NCBI GenBank assembly: GCA_963827595.1 | Contig: CAWHBT010000012.1 | Span: 248,001-312,000, forward strand | Direction: 5' to 3' | DNA: 64,000 bases | Source of the DNA: DATEDA01 sp963827595 | GTDB lineage: Bacteria > Pseudomonadota > Gammaproteobacteria > Burkholderiales > SG8-39 | Shown: piece after piece, positions 26,107 through 35,155 of the stretch | Numbering within the stretch: the stretch's first letter is position 1 | Layout of the letters: every line of letters begins with the position of its first letter | The notes under the pieces: generated by a model | The model's database searches: none | Told to the model about the DNA's origin: nothing | What the model saw: the letters and a program-made list of their open reading frames with translations, nothing else | Translations under genes and position numbers: made by a program

Positions 26107-28211
26107 GCTACGTCATCGCGGTCGACAGCGGCGGCACCTTCTGCGACTGCGTGATCCTCGACGACGCGGGCGCCGTCCTCCGGGCGAAGGCGCCCTCGAC
26201 TCCGCCCGACTACGACCAGGGCGTGCTCGACGCGGTGGCGGAAGGGGCGCGCCGCCTCGGCCGGCCGCTCGCCGAGCTGCTCGCCAAGACGGTGCTCTTC
26301 GCCCACGGCACGACCGTGGCGACGAACACGCTGATCCAGCGCACCGGCGCGCGGGCGGCGCTCCTCACGACCAAGGGCCACGAGGACGCGATGCTGATCG
26401 GCCGCACCGCCCAGAAGGTGGCCGGGCTGACCGAGTCGGAGATCATCGACGTCGCGCGGCTCGCGAAGCCGGCGCCGCTCGTGCCCCGGCCGCGCATCCA
26501 CGGGATCGACGAGCGCGTCGATCGCGCCGGCCGGGTCGTGGCGCCGCTCGTCCTCGAGCGCCAGCGCGCGGTACTCGAGCGGCTCCGGGGACAGGGGATC
26601 GAAGCGGTCGCGGTGAGCTTCCTGTGGTCGTTCCTCAACCCGGCGCACGAGCGCGCGGTGCGCGAGTGGCTCGCGGAAGCGCTGCCGGGGACGTTCGTCA
26701 CGATCTCGAGCGAGCTCGCGCCGGTGATCCGCGAGTACGAGCGGACGGCGACCACGGTGATGAACGCCTATCTCACCCCGGGCGTCGCCCGCTATCTCGG
26801 GCGGATGCGCGAGCGCCTGGTCGCGGCCGGGCTCGCAGGGCCGGTCGCGGTGATGCAGTCCGCCGGCGGCCTCACCTCGGTGGAGGAGGCCGCGAAGCGC
26901 GGGGTCGCGCTGCTCGTGTCCGGGCCGGCGGGCGGCGCGCTCGGCGCCCAGACCGTCGGCCGGCGGCTCGGCTTCGCGCAGGTGCTCACGACCGACGTCG
27001 GCGGGACGAGCTTCGACGTCGGCGTCATCGTCGACGGCGAGCCCGGGTACTCCGACGCGCCGATCGTGGACAAGTACCCCATCGCGCTGCCGGTGATCGA
27101 CGTCGCCTCCATCGGCGCCGGCGGCGGGAGCATCGCGTGGGTCGAGCCCGAGACCGGGGTCCTGCGCGTGGGCCCGGCGAGCGCGGGAGCGCGGCCCGGG
27201 CCGGCGTGCTACGCCGCCGGCGGGACCGAGCCGACGGTGACCGACGCGAACCTGGTGCTCGGGCGGCTCAACCCCGACTACTTCCTCGGCGGTCGCATGC
27301 AGCTGCACCTGGCCGCCGCGCGCGCGGCGATCCGCACGCGGCTCGCCGAGCCGCTCGGCATGGAGGTGGAGGACGCCGCGGCCGCGGTGATCGAGATCGT
27401 CGACGCCCAGATGGCTGACCTCATCCGCAAGGTCACCATCGAACGCGGCCACGACCCGGCGCGGTTCGTCGTGTTCGCGTACGGCGGCGCGGGCGGCCTG
27501 CATTGCGATGCGTACTCCGCGGCGCTCGGCTGCCCGGAGGTCGTCGTGCCCGCCACCGCCGCCGTCTTCTCGGCGTTCGGCATCGCCACGAGCGACGCGA
27601 AGCGCGTGCTCGAGCTGTCCGACCCGGCGCGGGCCCCGTTCGGGCTCGTGCGTCTGCGCTGGCGACAGCACTTCGAGGCGATGGAGGCGGCAATAGACCG
27701 GGAGCTCGCCGGGCAGCGGCTGCCGATCGGCGCGGTGACCTTCGCCCGCTTCGTCCACCTCCAGTTCCGCGGCCAGGTCCACACCGTCCGCGTCCCGGTC
27801 GGCCGGCGCGACCTCGAGGCGCAGGACGCGGGCGCGGCGCTCGTGCGGCGCTTCATCGAGCTGTACGAGGCGCGCTTCGGCCCGGATACCGCCTACGCCA
27901 AGGCGGGCATCGAAGCGGTCGCGCTGTCGGTCGAAGCGGTGGCGCCGCTGCCGAAGGCGGCGTTCGCAGAGGTTCCGCTCGGCGGGCCCGACGCTTCGGC
28001 CGCGATCAAGCAGACGCGGGCCGTGTACCTGCACGAGCGCCGCGCGTTCCAGTCGATTCCGATCTATTCGGGCGCGGGCCTCCGGCCGGGGCATCGAATC
28101 GCCGGCCCGGCGCTCGTCGAGGCCGAGGACACGACGGTCCTCGTGCGGAGCGGCCACCGGCTCTGGGTCGACGGGCACGCGAACCTGCGGCTCGATTTGC
28201 GCGCGGCGTAG
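26103..28211 (+). CDS. Hydantoinase A / oxoprolinase family protein
   Basis: 702 residues with the actin-like ATPase fold of HyuA: the N-terminal VIAVDSGGTFCDCVILD phosphate loop, FAHGTTVATNTLIQRTGA, a second phosphate segment TTDVGGTSFDVGV, and GAGGGSIAWVE. It couples ATP hydrolysis to ring opening of hydantoin- or oxoproline-type amides, or to carboxylation, with HyuB. Its ATG overlaps the hyuB stop by four bases. A DUF917 gene follows after 37 bases. The ring substrate is not identified; the paired importers suggest a purine- or hydantoin-like compound. Confidence 0.92.
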   Translation: MSYVIAVDSGGTFCDCVILDDAGAVLRAKAPSTPPDYDQGVLDAVAEGARRLGRPLAELLAKTVLFAHGTTVATNTLIQRTGARAALLTTKGHEDAMLIGRTAQKVAGLTESEIIDVARLAKPAPLVPRPRIHGIDERVDRAGRVVAPLVLERQRAVLERLRGQGIEAVAVSFLWSFLNPAHERAVREWLAEALPGTFVTISSELAPVIREYERTATTVMNAYLTPGVARYLGRMRERLVAAGLAGPVAVMQSAGGLTSVEEAAKRGVALLVSGPAGGALGAQTVGRRLGFAQVLTTDVGGTSFDVGVIVDGEPGYSDAPIVDKYPIALPVIDVASIGAGGGSIAWVEPETGVLRVGPASAGARPGPACYAAGGTEPTVTDANLVLGRLNPDYFLGGRMQLHLAAARAAIRTRLAEPLGMEVEDAAAAVIEIVDAQMADLIRKVTIERGHDPARFVVFAYGGAGGLHCDAYSAALGCPEVVVPATAAVFSAFGIATSDAKRVLELSDPARAPFGLVRLRWRQHFEAMEAAIDRELAGQRLPIGAVTFARFVHLQFRGQVHTVRVPVGRRDLEAQDAGAALVRRFIELYEARFGPDTAYAKAGIEAVALSVEAVAPLPKAAFAEVPLGGPDASAAIKQTRAVYLHERRAFQSIPIYSGAGLRPGHRIAGPALVEAEDTTVLVRSGHRLWVDGHANLRLDLRAA

Positions 28212-28248
28212 CGGCGTTCGCGGCGCCGACGAGAAAGAGGGGGAGGCC

Positions 28249-29391
28249 ATGGCGACCGTCATCACCGATCTCGACACCGTAGCGAGCTTCTGCTGGGGGC
28301 TCACGTTCTTCGGCACCGGCGGCGGGGGCAAGCTCGAGGCGGGGCTCGACATGCTCGGGCCCGCGGTGCGCGCCGGGAAGCGCCTCACGCTGGTGAGCCC
28401 GCACGAGCTGCCGGACGACGCGTGGACCTGCTGGGCGCTCATCGTCGGGGGCAAGGACCCCGACGAGCCGCCGCCGGCCGACGAGCTCGCGCAGTTCGGC
28501 CTCGAGCGCGAGCAGTATCCGACGATCGTGCCGCGGCTCGTCGCGTCGGCGCGCGAGCTCGCGTCCGACGCCGGCGTCAGGCTCGGCGCGCTCGTCTCGA
28601 TGGAGCTCTCGAGCGCCGCGACCTCGGCCACGATCATGACCGGGCTCGAGCTCGGCATCCCGACCCTCGACGGCGACTACGTCGGCCGCGCGATCCCCGA
28701 GATCACCATCAACAAGATGGAGCTCGCCGGGCGCCTGCCGACGCCGATGATGATGATCGACCGGTGGGGCAACCGCGTCCTCGTCAGGTCGGCGGTCAGC
28801 GCGGCGATGGCCGATCGCCTCGGGCGCATGGTGAGCCGGGGCGCGTACGGCCGGGGCATCGCCACGACCGGGCACCTCGTGCAGCTGCGCGACGCCCGGC
28901 CGGCGCTGGTGCCCGGCAGCCTGCTCAAGGCGATCGAGGTCGGGACGGCGCTGCGGCAGGGCGCCGCGGCGAGCGACCGGCTCGCGCCGCTCGTCGCGGC
29001 GACCGGCGGCCGGGTGCTCTGCGAAGGCGAGGCGATCGCGGTCGACTGGCGGAGCACCGAGCCCTACACCCACCGCGAGCTCGACTACCGGATCAAGGGC
29101 ACCGGACGCTGGGCCGGCGCCACCTACCGCATCTGGGTGAAGAACGAGCACCACGCGGTCTGGCGCGACGCGACCCCGATCGCGGCGAGCCCGGACATCA
29201 TCGCGGTCCTGGACCCGGGAACCAACCAGCCCCTCACCACGCTCGGGGAGGTCATACCGGGGCGGCGGGTGGTCGTGTTCGCGATGAAGGCGCTCGATGC
29301 GGCCTGGCACACGCCGGCGGGTCACGCGCTCCTCGGGCCGCGGCACTTCCGGCTCGGCTTCGACTACATCGACTACGAGCGCGCCGGTTGA
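28249..29391 (+). CDS. DUF917 / S-methyl-thiohydantoin desulfurase family protein
   Basis: 380 residues matching the DUF917 (S-Me-THD) family: TFFGTGGGGKLEAGLDML at the N-terminus, GIPTLDGDYVGRAIPEI in the middle, and PDIIAVLDPGTNQPLTTLGE near the C-terminus. Members are commonly encoded beside hyuA/hyuB, and a characterized relative acts on S-methyl-thiohydantoin. It may process a substituted hydantoin ring before or after HyuAB. The start ATG has a good Shine-Dalgarno (GGGGGAGG). Its stop overlaps the first base of the next permease gene. Confidence 0.85.
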   Translation: MATVITDLDTVASFCWGLTFFGTGGGGKLEAGLDMLGPAVRAGKRLTLVSPHELPDDAWTCWALIVGGKDPDEPPPADELAQFGLEREQYPTIVPRLVASARELASDAGVRLGALVSMELSSAATSATIMTGLELGIPTLDGDYVGRAIPEITINKMELAGRLPTPMMMIDRWGNRVLVRSAVSAAMADRLGRMVSRGAYGRGIATTGHLVQLRDARPALVPGSLLKAIEVGTALRQGAAASDRLAPLVAATGGRVLCEGEAIAVDWRSTEPYTHRELDYRIKGTGRWAGATYRIWVKNEHHAVWRDATPIAASPDIIAVLDPGTNQPLTTLGEVIPGRRVVVFAMKALDAAWHTPAGHALLGPRHFRLGFDYIDYERAG

Positions 29392-30482
29392 TGCGCGGGG
29401 CGAGGGCCGGGCGACTGAGGCTCGCGGCGGTGCTGCGCGGCGAGCACGGGCGCGCCGGCGCGCGCACGGTCTGGGTCAACGCAGCGATCCTCACCCTGTG
29501 CCTCGCCGTCTCGCTCGGGGTGCTCGCCGGCCTGACGCTGGCGGTCGGTCAGAACGTCGCGACGGTCTTCGCCGCGCTCGCGCAGGGGGCGATGGGCAGC
29601 CCGCAGGCGCTCGCCTCGACGGTGCGCGAAGCCGTGCCGATCGCGCTCGGCGGGCTGGCGTTTCTCGTCCCGCTGCGCGCCGGCTTCTTCAACATCGGCG
29701 GCCAGGGCCAGCTCGAGATCGGCGCGCTGGCGGGGCTGCTCGTGGCGCTCCACGTTCAGGCCCCCCCAGGGATTGCGATTCCGCTCGCGATGCTGGCGGC
29801 GGCGCTCGCCGGCGCGGCCGCCGCAGTTCCGGCGCTCGCGCTCAAGGTGTCGCGCGGAGCGAGCGAGGTCACGACGACGATCATGCTCAACTTCGCGATC
29901 GTCGAGTTCGTGCTCGCGATGGTGACCGGGCCGCTGAAGGACCCCGCGGTGTTCTTCAGCAGCACGCGAATGGTGCCGGACGCGCTGCGCCTGCCCGGGG
30001 GCGACCTCCACCTCGGCGTGTGGCTCGCGCTCGGCATTGCGGTGGCGCTGTTCTGGGTGCTGCGCCGGACCGTGTTCGGGTTCGAGCTGGAGGCGGTGGG
30101 CGGAAATGCCCCCGCCGCCGCCGCGTCCGGCATCCGCGTCACGCGCGTGCTGGTGATCGCGGTGCTGCTCGCGGCGGCGATCGCCGGCATCGCCGGCGGC
30201 ATCCAGGCGCTGGGCGTCGTCCATCGCGTGGCGGAGGGCTGGTCCAAGCCTTGGGGCTTTATCGGGATCCTGGCGGGGCTGCTGGGCGGCAACGCGCTCG
30301 GCGTCGTCCCGGCGGCGCTGCTCCTCGCGATGCTCGAGACCGGCGGACGCCACATGCAGGCGATGACCGGGGTGCCCGCGGCGCTCGTCTACGTGCTGCA
30401 GAGCCTGCCGGTAATCCTGTATCTCGCGCTCCGCGCCACCCCGCTCGCGCGGCGGCTGACGACGGAGGGCGCGCCAGCATGA
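29391..30482 (+). CDS. ABC transporter permease, second BMP-type importer, subunit 1
   Basis: 363 residues, about nine membrane segments, with the family markers FFNIGGQGQLEIGALAGLL and GASEVTTTIMLNFAIVEF. The N-terminal 30 residues are basic and cytoplasmic. It overlaps the DUF917 gene by one base and the second permease gene by four, so it is cotranscribed with the hydantoinase genes. In this second importer the permeases come first, then the binding protein and ATPase, unlike the first importer. Confidence 0.9.
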   Translation: MRGARAGRLRLAAVLRGEHGRAGARTVWVNAAILTLCLAVSLGVLAGLTLAVGQNVATVFAALAQGAMGSPQALASTVREAVPIALGGLAFLVPLRAGFFNIGGQGQLEIGALAGLLVALHVQAPPGIAIPLAMLAAALAGAAAAVPALALKVSRGASEVTTTIMLNFAIVEFVLAMVTGPLKDPAVFFSSTRMVPDALRLPGGDLHLGVWLALGIAVALFWVLRRTVFGFELEAVGGNAPAAAASGIRVTRVLVIAVLLAAAIAGIAGGIQALGVVHRVAEGWSKPWGFIGILAGLLGGNALGVVPAALLLAMLETGGRHMQAMTGVPAALVYVLQSLPVILYLALRATPLARRLTTEGAPA

Positions 30483-31360
30483 GCGGCGAGATCGAGTTCC
30501 TCCTGACGGCGCTGCGCACCGCGACGCCGCTCGCGTTCGTCGCGCTCGGCGTGCTCATCGCCGAGCGCGCGGGGGTGCTGCTGATGGGGGTCGAGGGCGT
30601 GATGCTGCTCGGCGCCTTCGCCGGCGTCCTCGGCGCGGTGACCACGGGCGACCCGTGGATCGGCGTCACGTGGGGCGTCGCCGCCGGCCTCGCCGGCGGG
30701 ATCGTGCTCGCCGTCCTCACGGTGTGGCTGCCGGCGGATCAGGTGGTGATGGGGCTCGCCTTCAACATCGCCTGCGCGGGCATCACGAGCTTCGCGTTCC
30801 GCCTGACCGCGTCCAGCACCCAGAAGCTGACGCCGGTGCTCGCACTGCCCGAGTGGCTCGCGCCCGGCGTGCTCGCCGTCGTCCCGCCGCTCGCGTGGCT
30901 CGCAGTCGCCTTCGCCGCCGGCACGTGGTACTTCCTCCAGCGCACCGGACCGGGTCTAGTCCTGCGCTCGTCGGGCCACAGCACGTACGCTGCCCGTGCC
31001 GCAGGCATCAACGTGCGCGCAGTGCGAGCGGCGGCGCTCGCCGCCGCCGGCGCGTTGGGCGGCCTGGGCGGCGCGGCGCTCACCGTCGGGTGGGTCCGCA
31101 GCTTCAGCGACGAGATCACGCTCGGCCGGGGGTTCATCGCGCTCGCCGCGGTCTACTTCGCACGCTGGCGGCCGGGGTGGACGCTCGCGGCGTGCCTCCT
31201 GTTCGGCGCCGGCGAGGCAGCCGCGTTCCGCGCGCAGGGGCTCGGCGGCAACCCGCACCTGTACCTGATGGTTCCGTATATTCTGACGCTCGCGGTCGTG
31301 GCGATGACCGGTCGGGCCCGCGCGCCGCAGGAGGCGGGCCGGCCGTACCTGGGGACCTAG
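30479..31360 (+). CDS. ABC transporter permease, second BMP-type importer, subunit 2
   Basis: 293 residues, strongly hydrophobic, with IAERAGVLLMGVEGVMLLGAF near the N-terminus and LGRGFIALAAVYFARWRPGW near the C-terminus, as expected for the second permease of nucleoside-type importers. It lies between the first permease (four-base overlap) and the binding-protein gene, from which it is separated by 51 bases containing a stable inverted repeat. Confidence 0.9.
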   Translation: MSGEIEFLLTALRTATPLAFVALGVLIAERAGVLLMGVEGVMLLGAFAGVLGAVTTGDPWIGVTWGVAAGLAGGIVLAVLTVWLPADQVVMGLAFNIACAGITSFAFRLTASSTQKLTPVLALPEWLAPGVLAVVPPLAWLAVAFAAGTWYFLQRTGPGLVLRSSGHSTYAARAAGINVRAVRAAALAAAGALGGLGGAALTVGWVRSFSDEITLGRGFIALAAVYFARWRPGWTLAACLLFGAGEAAAFRAQGLGGNPHLYLMVPYILTLAVVAMTGRARAPQEAGRPYLGT

Positions 31361-31363
31361 AAT

Positions 31364-31391
31364 CCGCCGCGCTTCACGCGAGGCGCGGCGG
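31364..31391 (+). other. Intercistronic hairpin before the binding-protein gene
   Basis: A nine-base perfect inverted repeat CCGCCGCGC / GCGCGGCGG with a ten-base loop lies between the permease stop and the binding-protein start. Such hairpins often protect mRNA ends and raise the level of binding protein over permease. No T-run follows, so a terminator is less likely. A TAGAAT hexamer (31358-31363) directly before it could also act as a -10. Confidence 0.5.
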
Positions 31392-31411
31392 CCAACACGA
31401 AGGAGGATGCA

Positions 31412-32434
31412 ATGCAAACGAAGCGCAAGAACGAGCGGCGTCGCAGGACGCTGGGGCTGTTGGCCGGACTGGCCGCCGGCGCGATCGTCGCCGCCGGCGC
31501 TGCGCCGCGCGAAGCCGCAGCCCAGGCGCCGGTGCGGGCGGCCGCGATCTTCTCGGTCCCGAATCCCAGCGCCGTGAACGGCTGGGACCGCGGCCAGTTC
31601 GACGGTGTGCAGCTGCTGATCAAGAACCACGGGTGGAACGTCACCATCGCCGAGGCCGTGCCGTTCCCGCGGCTCGCCGAGACCGCCACCGGCTACGCGC
31701 AGTCGGGCTTCGACGTCGTGATCTTCACCTCGAGCGGGCACATCGGCGCGTGGAACGAGGTAGCGCCGAAGCATCCGAAGACGCTCTTCGTGCTGATGTC
31801 GGGCACGAACAAGCTGCCCGATGCGCCCAACGTGAGGGCCTACGCCGCGGACTTCTACGGCTACGGCGTGCTCGCCGGCGTCACGGCGGCCACCGCGAGC
31901 AAGACCAAGCGGATCGCGGCGGTCGGCGGGGTGGCGGTGCCGGCGCAGATCGCGATGTTCAGCGGCGTCATCGAGGGCGCGAAGGCGGTGCGTCCCGAGA
32001 CCGAGGTTTTTTGGGCGTTCAGCGGCGACTGGGTCAACGTGCCGCGCGCCCGCGAGGTGGCCGCACTGCAGATCCAGCGCGGCGCCGATGTGATCGTCGC
32101 GAACGCCGGCAACGGCACGCGCGGCATCCTCGACGCCGCCGAGGCGGGCAAGGCGGTGACGATCGGCTACGCGACCGACTGGTATCCGGACTCGAACGCG
32201 GGAGTCCTCACCAGCCTGCTCCTGAACATTCCCAGCTGGTATGCCGCGCTCGCGAAGGACTATGCGGCGAAGAACCTACAGCCGCAGATCGTGACCTTCG
32301 GGATCGAGTCGTTCGCGCTGACCGACTTCCGGGGCAAGCTGCCGCCGGCCGAGGAGAAGGCGGTGCGCGACGCGTTCAATCGGGTCCAGAGCCGCCAGCT
32401 CGTGGTGCCGGTGAAGATGCACGAGATCAAGTGA
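31412..32434 (+). CDS. BMP-family ABC transporter substrate-binding protein, second importer
   Basis: 340 residues. A basic N-terminus and hydrophobic core (LGLLAGLAAGAIVAAGAAP) form a signal peptide with likely cleavage near EAAAQA. The mature protein has the BMP fold: VPNPSAVNGWDRGQFDGVQLL, FVLMSGTNKLPDAPNVRAY, RIAAVGGVAVPAQIAMFSG. It is only distantly similar to the binding proteins at 14653 and 1487, so the three probably differ in ligand. A strong Shine-Dalgarno (GAAGGAGG) precedes ATG. The ATPase gene overlaps its stop. Confidence 0.9.
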   Translation: MQTKRKNERRRRTLGLLAGLAAGAIVAAGAAPREAAAQAPVRAAAIFSVPNPSAVNGWDRGQFDGVQLLIKNHGWNVTIAEAVPFPRLAETATGYAQSGFDVVIFTSSGHIGAWNEVAPKHPKTLFVLMSGTNKLPDAPNVRAYAADFYGYGVLAGVTAATASKTKRIAAVGGVAVPAQIAMFSGVIEGAKAVRPETEVFWAFSGDWVNVPRAREVAALQIQRGADVIVANAGNGTRGILDAAEAGKAVTIGYATDWYPDSNAGVLTSLLLNIPSWYAALAKDYAAKNLQPQIVTFGIESFALTDFRGKLPPAEEKAVRDAFNRVQSRQLVVPVKMHEIK

Positions 32435-33969
32435 ACGACGCGGCGGACGCGCGCGGCGAGGCCGTCCGCCTCGAAGGCATCCGCAAGCGCTTCGGCGACG
32501 TTACGGCGCTCGCCGACGTCACGCTCGCGCTGGCGGCCGGCGAGGTGAGGGCTCTTCTCGGCGAGAACGGCGCCGGGAAGTCGACCCTCATGAACGTGCT
32601 CTACGGCATCGTCCGCTTGGACGCCGGCCGGATCGTCGTCGGGGGCGAGGACGTAACGCCGCACTGGTCGACGCGCCGGGCGATCGCCCGCGGCGTCGGC
32701 ATGATCCACCAGCATTTCGCGCTGGTGGGCGAGCACAGCGTCGTCGAGAACGTGGTCCTGCCGACGCTCGGCTGGCGCGATCTCGTCCTCGATTACGCGG
32801 GCCACCGCGGCCGCGTCGCGCAGCTCGCCGCGGAGTACGGCTTCGACCTGCCGCTCGACGTCCCGGTCGAGACGCTCGCGGTCGGCCAGCGCCAGCAGGT
32901 CGAGATCCTGAAGCTGCTCTACCAGGGGGCGCGGCTGCTGATCCTCGATGAGCCGACGAGCGTGCTCACGCCGCAGCAGACCGACACGCTGCTCGCGATG
33001 CTGCGGCGGTTCGGCGCCCGCGGCCACGCGGTCGTCCTCATCACCCACAAGCTGCCCGAGGCGTTCGCGGTCGCTGACCGCATCACCGTGCTGCGCCAGG
33101 GTATGCACGTCGCGACGATCCCGCGGCGCGACGCAACCCCGGAGGAGGTCGCGCGGATGATGGTGGGGCAGGGCGTCGCGCCCGCGCGCCGACCGGTCGC
33201 GGCACCGCGCGCTGCGGCCGTGCTCGAGCTGCGCGAGCTCGCCGTGCGGATCGACGGTCATCCCGCCGTCGACGGCGTCAGCCTGACGGTCCATGCCGGC
33301 GAGGTGGTCGGCGTCGCCGGGGTGGCGGGCAACGGTCAGAGCGAGCTCGCCGACGCGATTCTTGGCTCGCGTCGCGCGGCGGCGGGCGAGGTGCGGGTCG
33401 CCGGCGCCGACGTGACGACGCGCTCGATCGGCGAGCGGCGCGGCCTCGGGCTAGCGCAGATCCCCGAGGACCGGCACGCGCTCGGGATGGTCGCGGCGAT
33501 GAGCGTCGCCGACAACCTGCTGCTCGGCCGCGTTCGCGAGCCGGCGTTCGCACGCTGCGGCGTGCTGCAGCGGCGCGCTATCGATCGCCACGCGACCGAG
33601 CAGCTCCGCGCCTACGACATCCGGGCCGGCTCGGTGGCGGCGCCGATCGGAACCCTCTCGGGCGGCAACCAGCAGAAGGTCGTGCTGAGCCGGGAACTCG
33701 AGTGCCATCCGCAAGTCATCGTGGCGTGCGAGCCCTCGCGCGGCCTGGATCTCGCCGCCACGGCGTACGTGCGCGGGCGCCTGGTCGAGCGCGCCGCCGC
33801 CGGCAGCGGTGTGCTCCTCGTCTCGAGCGACCTCGACGAGCTGATGTCGCTCTGCCACCGCATCGTGGTCATGTTCCGCGGGCGCATCGCGGGGGTTCTC
33901 GCGGCGACCGAGTACAGCACGGAGCGCCTCGGGCTGATGATGGCGGGCGCCGCCGTCGCGTCGGACTGA
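32431..33969 (+). CDS. ABC transporter ATP-binding protein, second BMP-type importer
   Basis: 512 residues, starting with GTG that overlaps the binding-protein stop (GTGA). Two ATPase domains: the first has Walker A GENGAGKS, the sequence LAVGQRQQVEIL and Walker B LLILDEPTSVL; the second has the degenerate Walker A GVAGNGQSEL, the signature LSGGNQQK and ACEPSRGLD. It energizes the permeases encoded at 29391-31360. It is the last gene of the 23-kb plus-strand run and is followed by 104 bases of non-coding DNA. Confidence 0.92.
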   Translation: MNDAADARGEAVRLEGIRKRFGDVTALADVTLALAAGEVRALLGENGAGKSTLMNVLYGIVRLDAGRIVVGGEDVTPHWSTRRAIARGVGMIHQHFALVGEHSVVENVVLPTLGWRDLVLDYAGHRGRVAQLAAEYGFDLPLDVPVETLAVGQRQQVEILKLLYQGARLLILDEPTSVLTPQQTDTLLAMLRRFGARGHAVVLITHKLPEAFAVADRITVLRQGMHVATIPRRDATPEEVARMMVGQGVAPARRPVAAPRAAAVLELRELAVRIDGHPAVDGVSLTVHAGEVVGVAGVAGNGQSELADAILGSRRAAAGEVRVAGADVTTRSIGERRGLGLAQIPEDRHALGMVAAMSVADNLLLGRVREPAFARCGVLQRRAIDRHATEQLRAYDIRAGSVAAPIGTLSGGNQQKVVLSRELECHPQVIVACEPSRGLDLAATAYVRGRLVERAAAGSGVLLVSSDLDELMSLCHRIVVMFRGRIAGVLAATEYSTERLGLMMAGAAVASD

Positions 33970-33987
33970 GGGCGTTCTCTCTCCCGG

Positions 33988-33997
33988 ATTCCGGAAT
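33988..33997 (+). other. 10-base palindrome ATTCCGGAAT in the 33970-34073 gap
   Basis: A perfect ten-base palindrome between the ATPase stop and the ketopantoate-reductase-like gene. It is too short for a terminator stem and may be an operator. Nothing else was recognised in this 104-base gap. Confidence 0.25.
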
Positions 33998-34073
33998 TTT
34001 GCTTCGCCGCATGACACGAGCGACGGGCAGGCCTATCGTTGGCGCACCGCTTTCCGCGTGGATGGGGTGAGTC

Positions 34074-35138
34074 ATGCCATACAAGGTTCTGATCCTGGGT
34101 GCGTCGTACGGTTCGCTGCTCGCGAGCAAGCTGCTCATGGCCGGCCACAGCGCGCGGCTCGTGTGCCTCCCCGCCGAGGCGGAGCTGATGAACAAGGAGG
34201 GCTTCAGGGTCCGCATGCCGATCAAGGGCCGGGAAGGCCTGGTCGAGATCGATTCGCGGAAGCTCCCGGGCAAGATGTCCGCGGGCGGTGCGGACGGCGT
34301 GAATCCCGGAGACTACGATCTCGTCGCGCTCGCGATGCAGGAGCCGCAGTACCGGTCCGCCGGCGTGCGCGAGCTCATGGCCGCGGTGGCGAAGGCGCGG
34401 GTGCCGTGCATGTCGATCATGAACATGCCGCCGCTCACCTACCTGAAGCGCATTCCCGGCCTCGACGTCGCGGCTTGCCGGGACGCCTACACCGATCCGA
34501 CCGTCTGGGACGCTTTCGACCCGGCGCTGATGACGCTGTGCAGCCCGGACCCGCAGGCGTTTCGCCCGCCCGAAGAAAAGGTCAACGTGCTGCAGGTCAG
34601 GCTGCCGACCAACTTCAAGGCGGCCCGGTTCGAGTCCGACAAGCACACTGCCGTGCTGCGCCGGCTGGAGTCCGACATCGATGCGATCCGGTTCGACGCG
34701 CCGGAGGGGAAGATCGAGCTGCCGGTCAAGCTCAAGGTGTACGACTCGGTGTTCGTGCCGCTCGCGAAATGGGCGATGCTGCTCGCCGGGAACTATCGCT
34801 GCGTGCAGAAGGACGGCATGCGGTCCATCAAGGAAGCTATCCACAGCGACCTCGAGGCGTCGCGAGCGGTGTACGAGTGGGTGGTCACGCTGTGCGTCGC
34901 CCTGGGCGCGGATCGGAAGGATCTCGTGCCGTTCGAGAAGTACGCCGCCGCGGCGCAGTCGCTCGGCAGCCCGTCCTCCGCAGCGCGCGCGCTGGCGAAC
35001 GGCGCGACCAACATCGAGCGGGTGGACCGCCTGGTGCGGACGATCGCGGCGCAGAAGGGGATGCGACTGGCGGCGGTCGATCAGACCGTCGCGCTGGTCG
35101 ACGGCTGGCTGGAGGCGAACCGCCGGAAAGCGGCCTGA
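34074..35138 (+). CDS. Ketopantoate reductase / ApbA-like dehydrogenase family protein
   Basis: 354 residues. The N-terminus VLILGASYGSLLASKLLMAGH is a dinucleotide-binding Rossmann motif (GxxxG type). The middle and C-terminal helical parts resemble the ketopantoate reductase / 6-phosphogluconate dehydrogenase C-terminal fold, but it is longer than PanE (about 300) and no PanE active-site signature is clear. An NAD(P)-dependent dehydrogenase of unknown substrate is the safest call. It faces the aminotransferase gene at 35156 tail to tail with 17 bases between them. Confidence 0.65.
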   Translation: MPYKVLILGASYGSLLASKLLMAGHSARLVCLPAEAELMNKEGFRVRMPIKGREGLVEIDSRKLPGKMSAGGADGVNPGDYDLVALAMQEPQYRSAGVRELMAAVAKARVPCMSIMNMPPLTYLKRIPGLDVAACRDAYTDPTVWDAFDPALMTLCSPDPQAFRPPEEKVNVLQVRLPTNFKAARFESDKHTAVLRRLESDIDAIRFDAPEGKIELPVKLKVYDSVFVPLAKWAMLLAGNYRCVQKDGMRSIKEAIHSDLEASRAVYEWVVTLCVALGADRKDLVPFEKYAAAAQSLGSPSSAARALANGATNIERVDRLVRTIAAQKGMRLAAVDQTVALVDGWLEANRRKAA

Positions 35139-35155
35139 TCTCGCTGGGCGGACGG

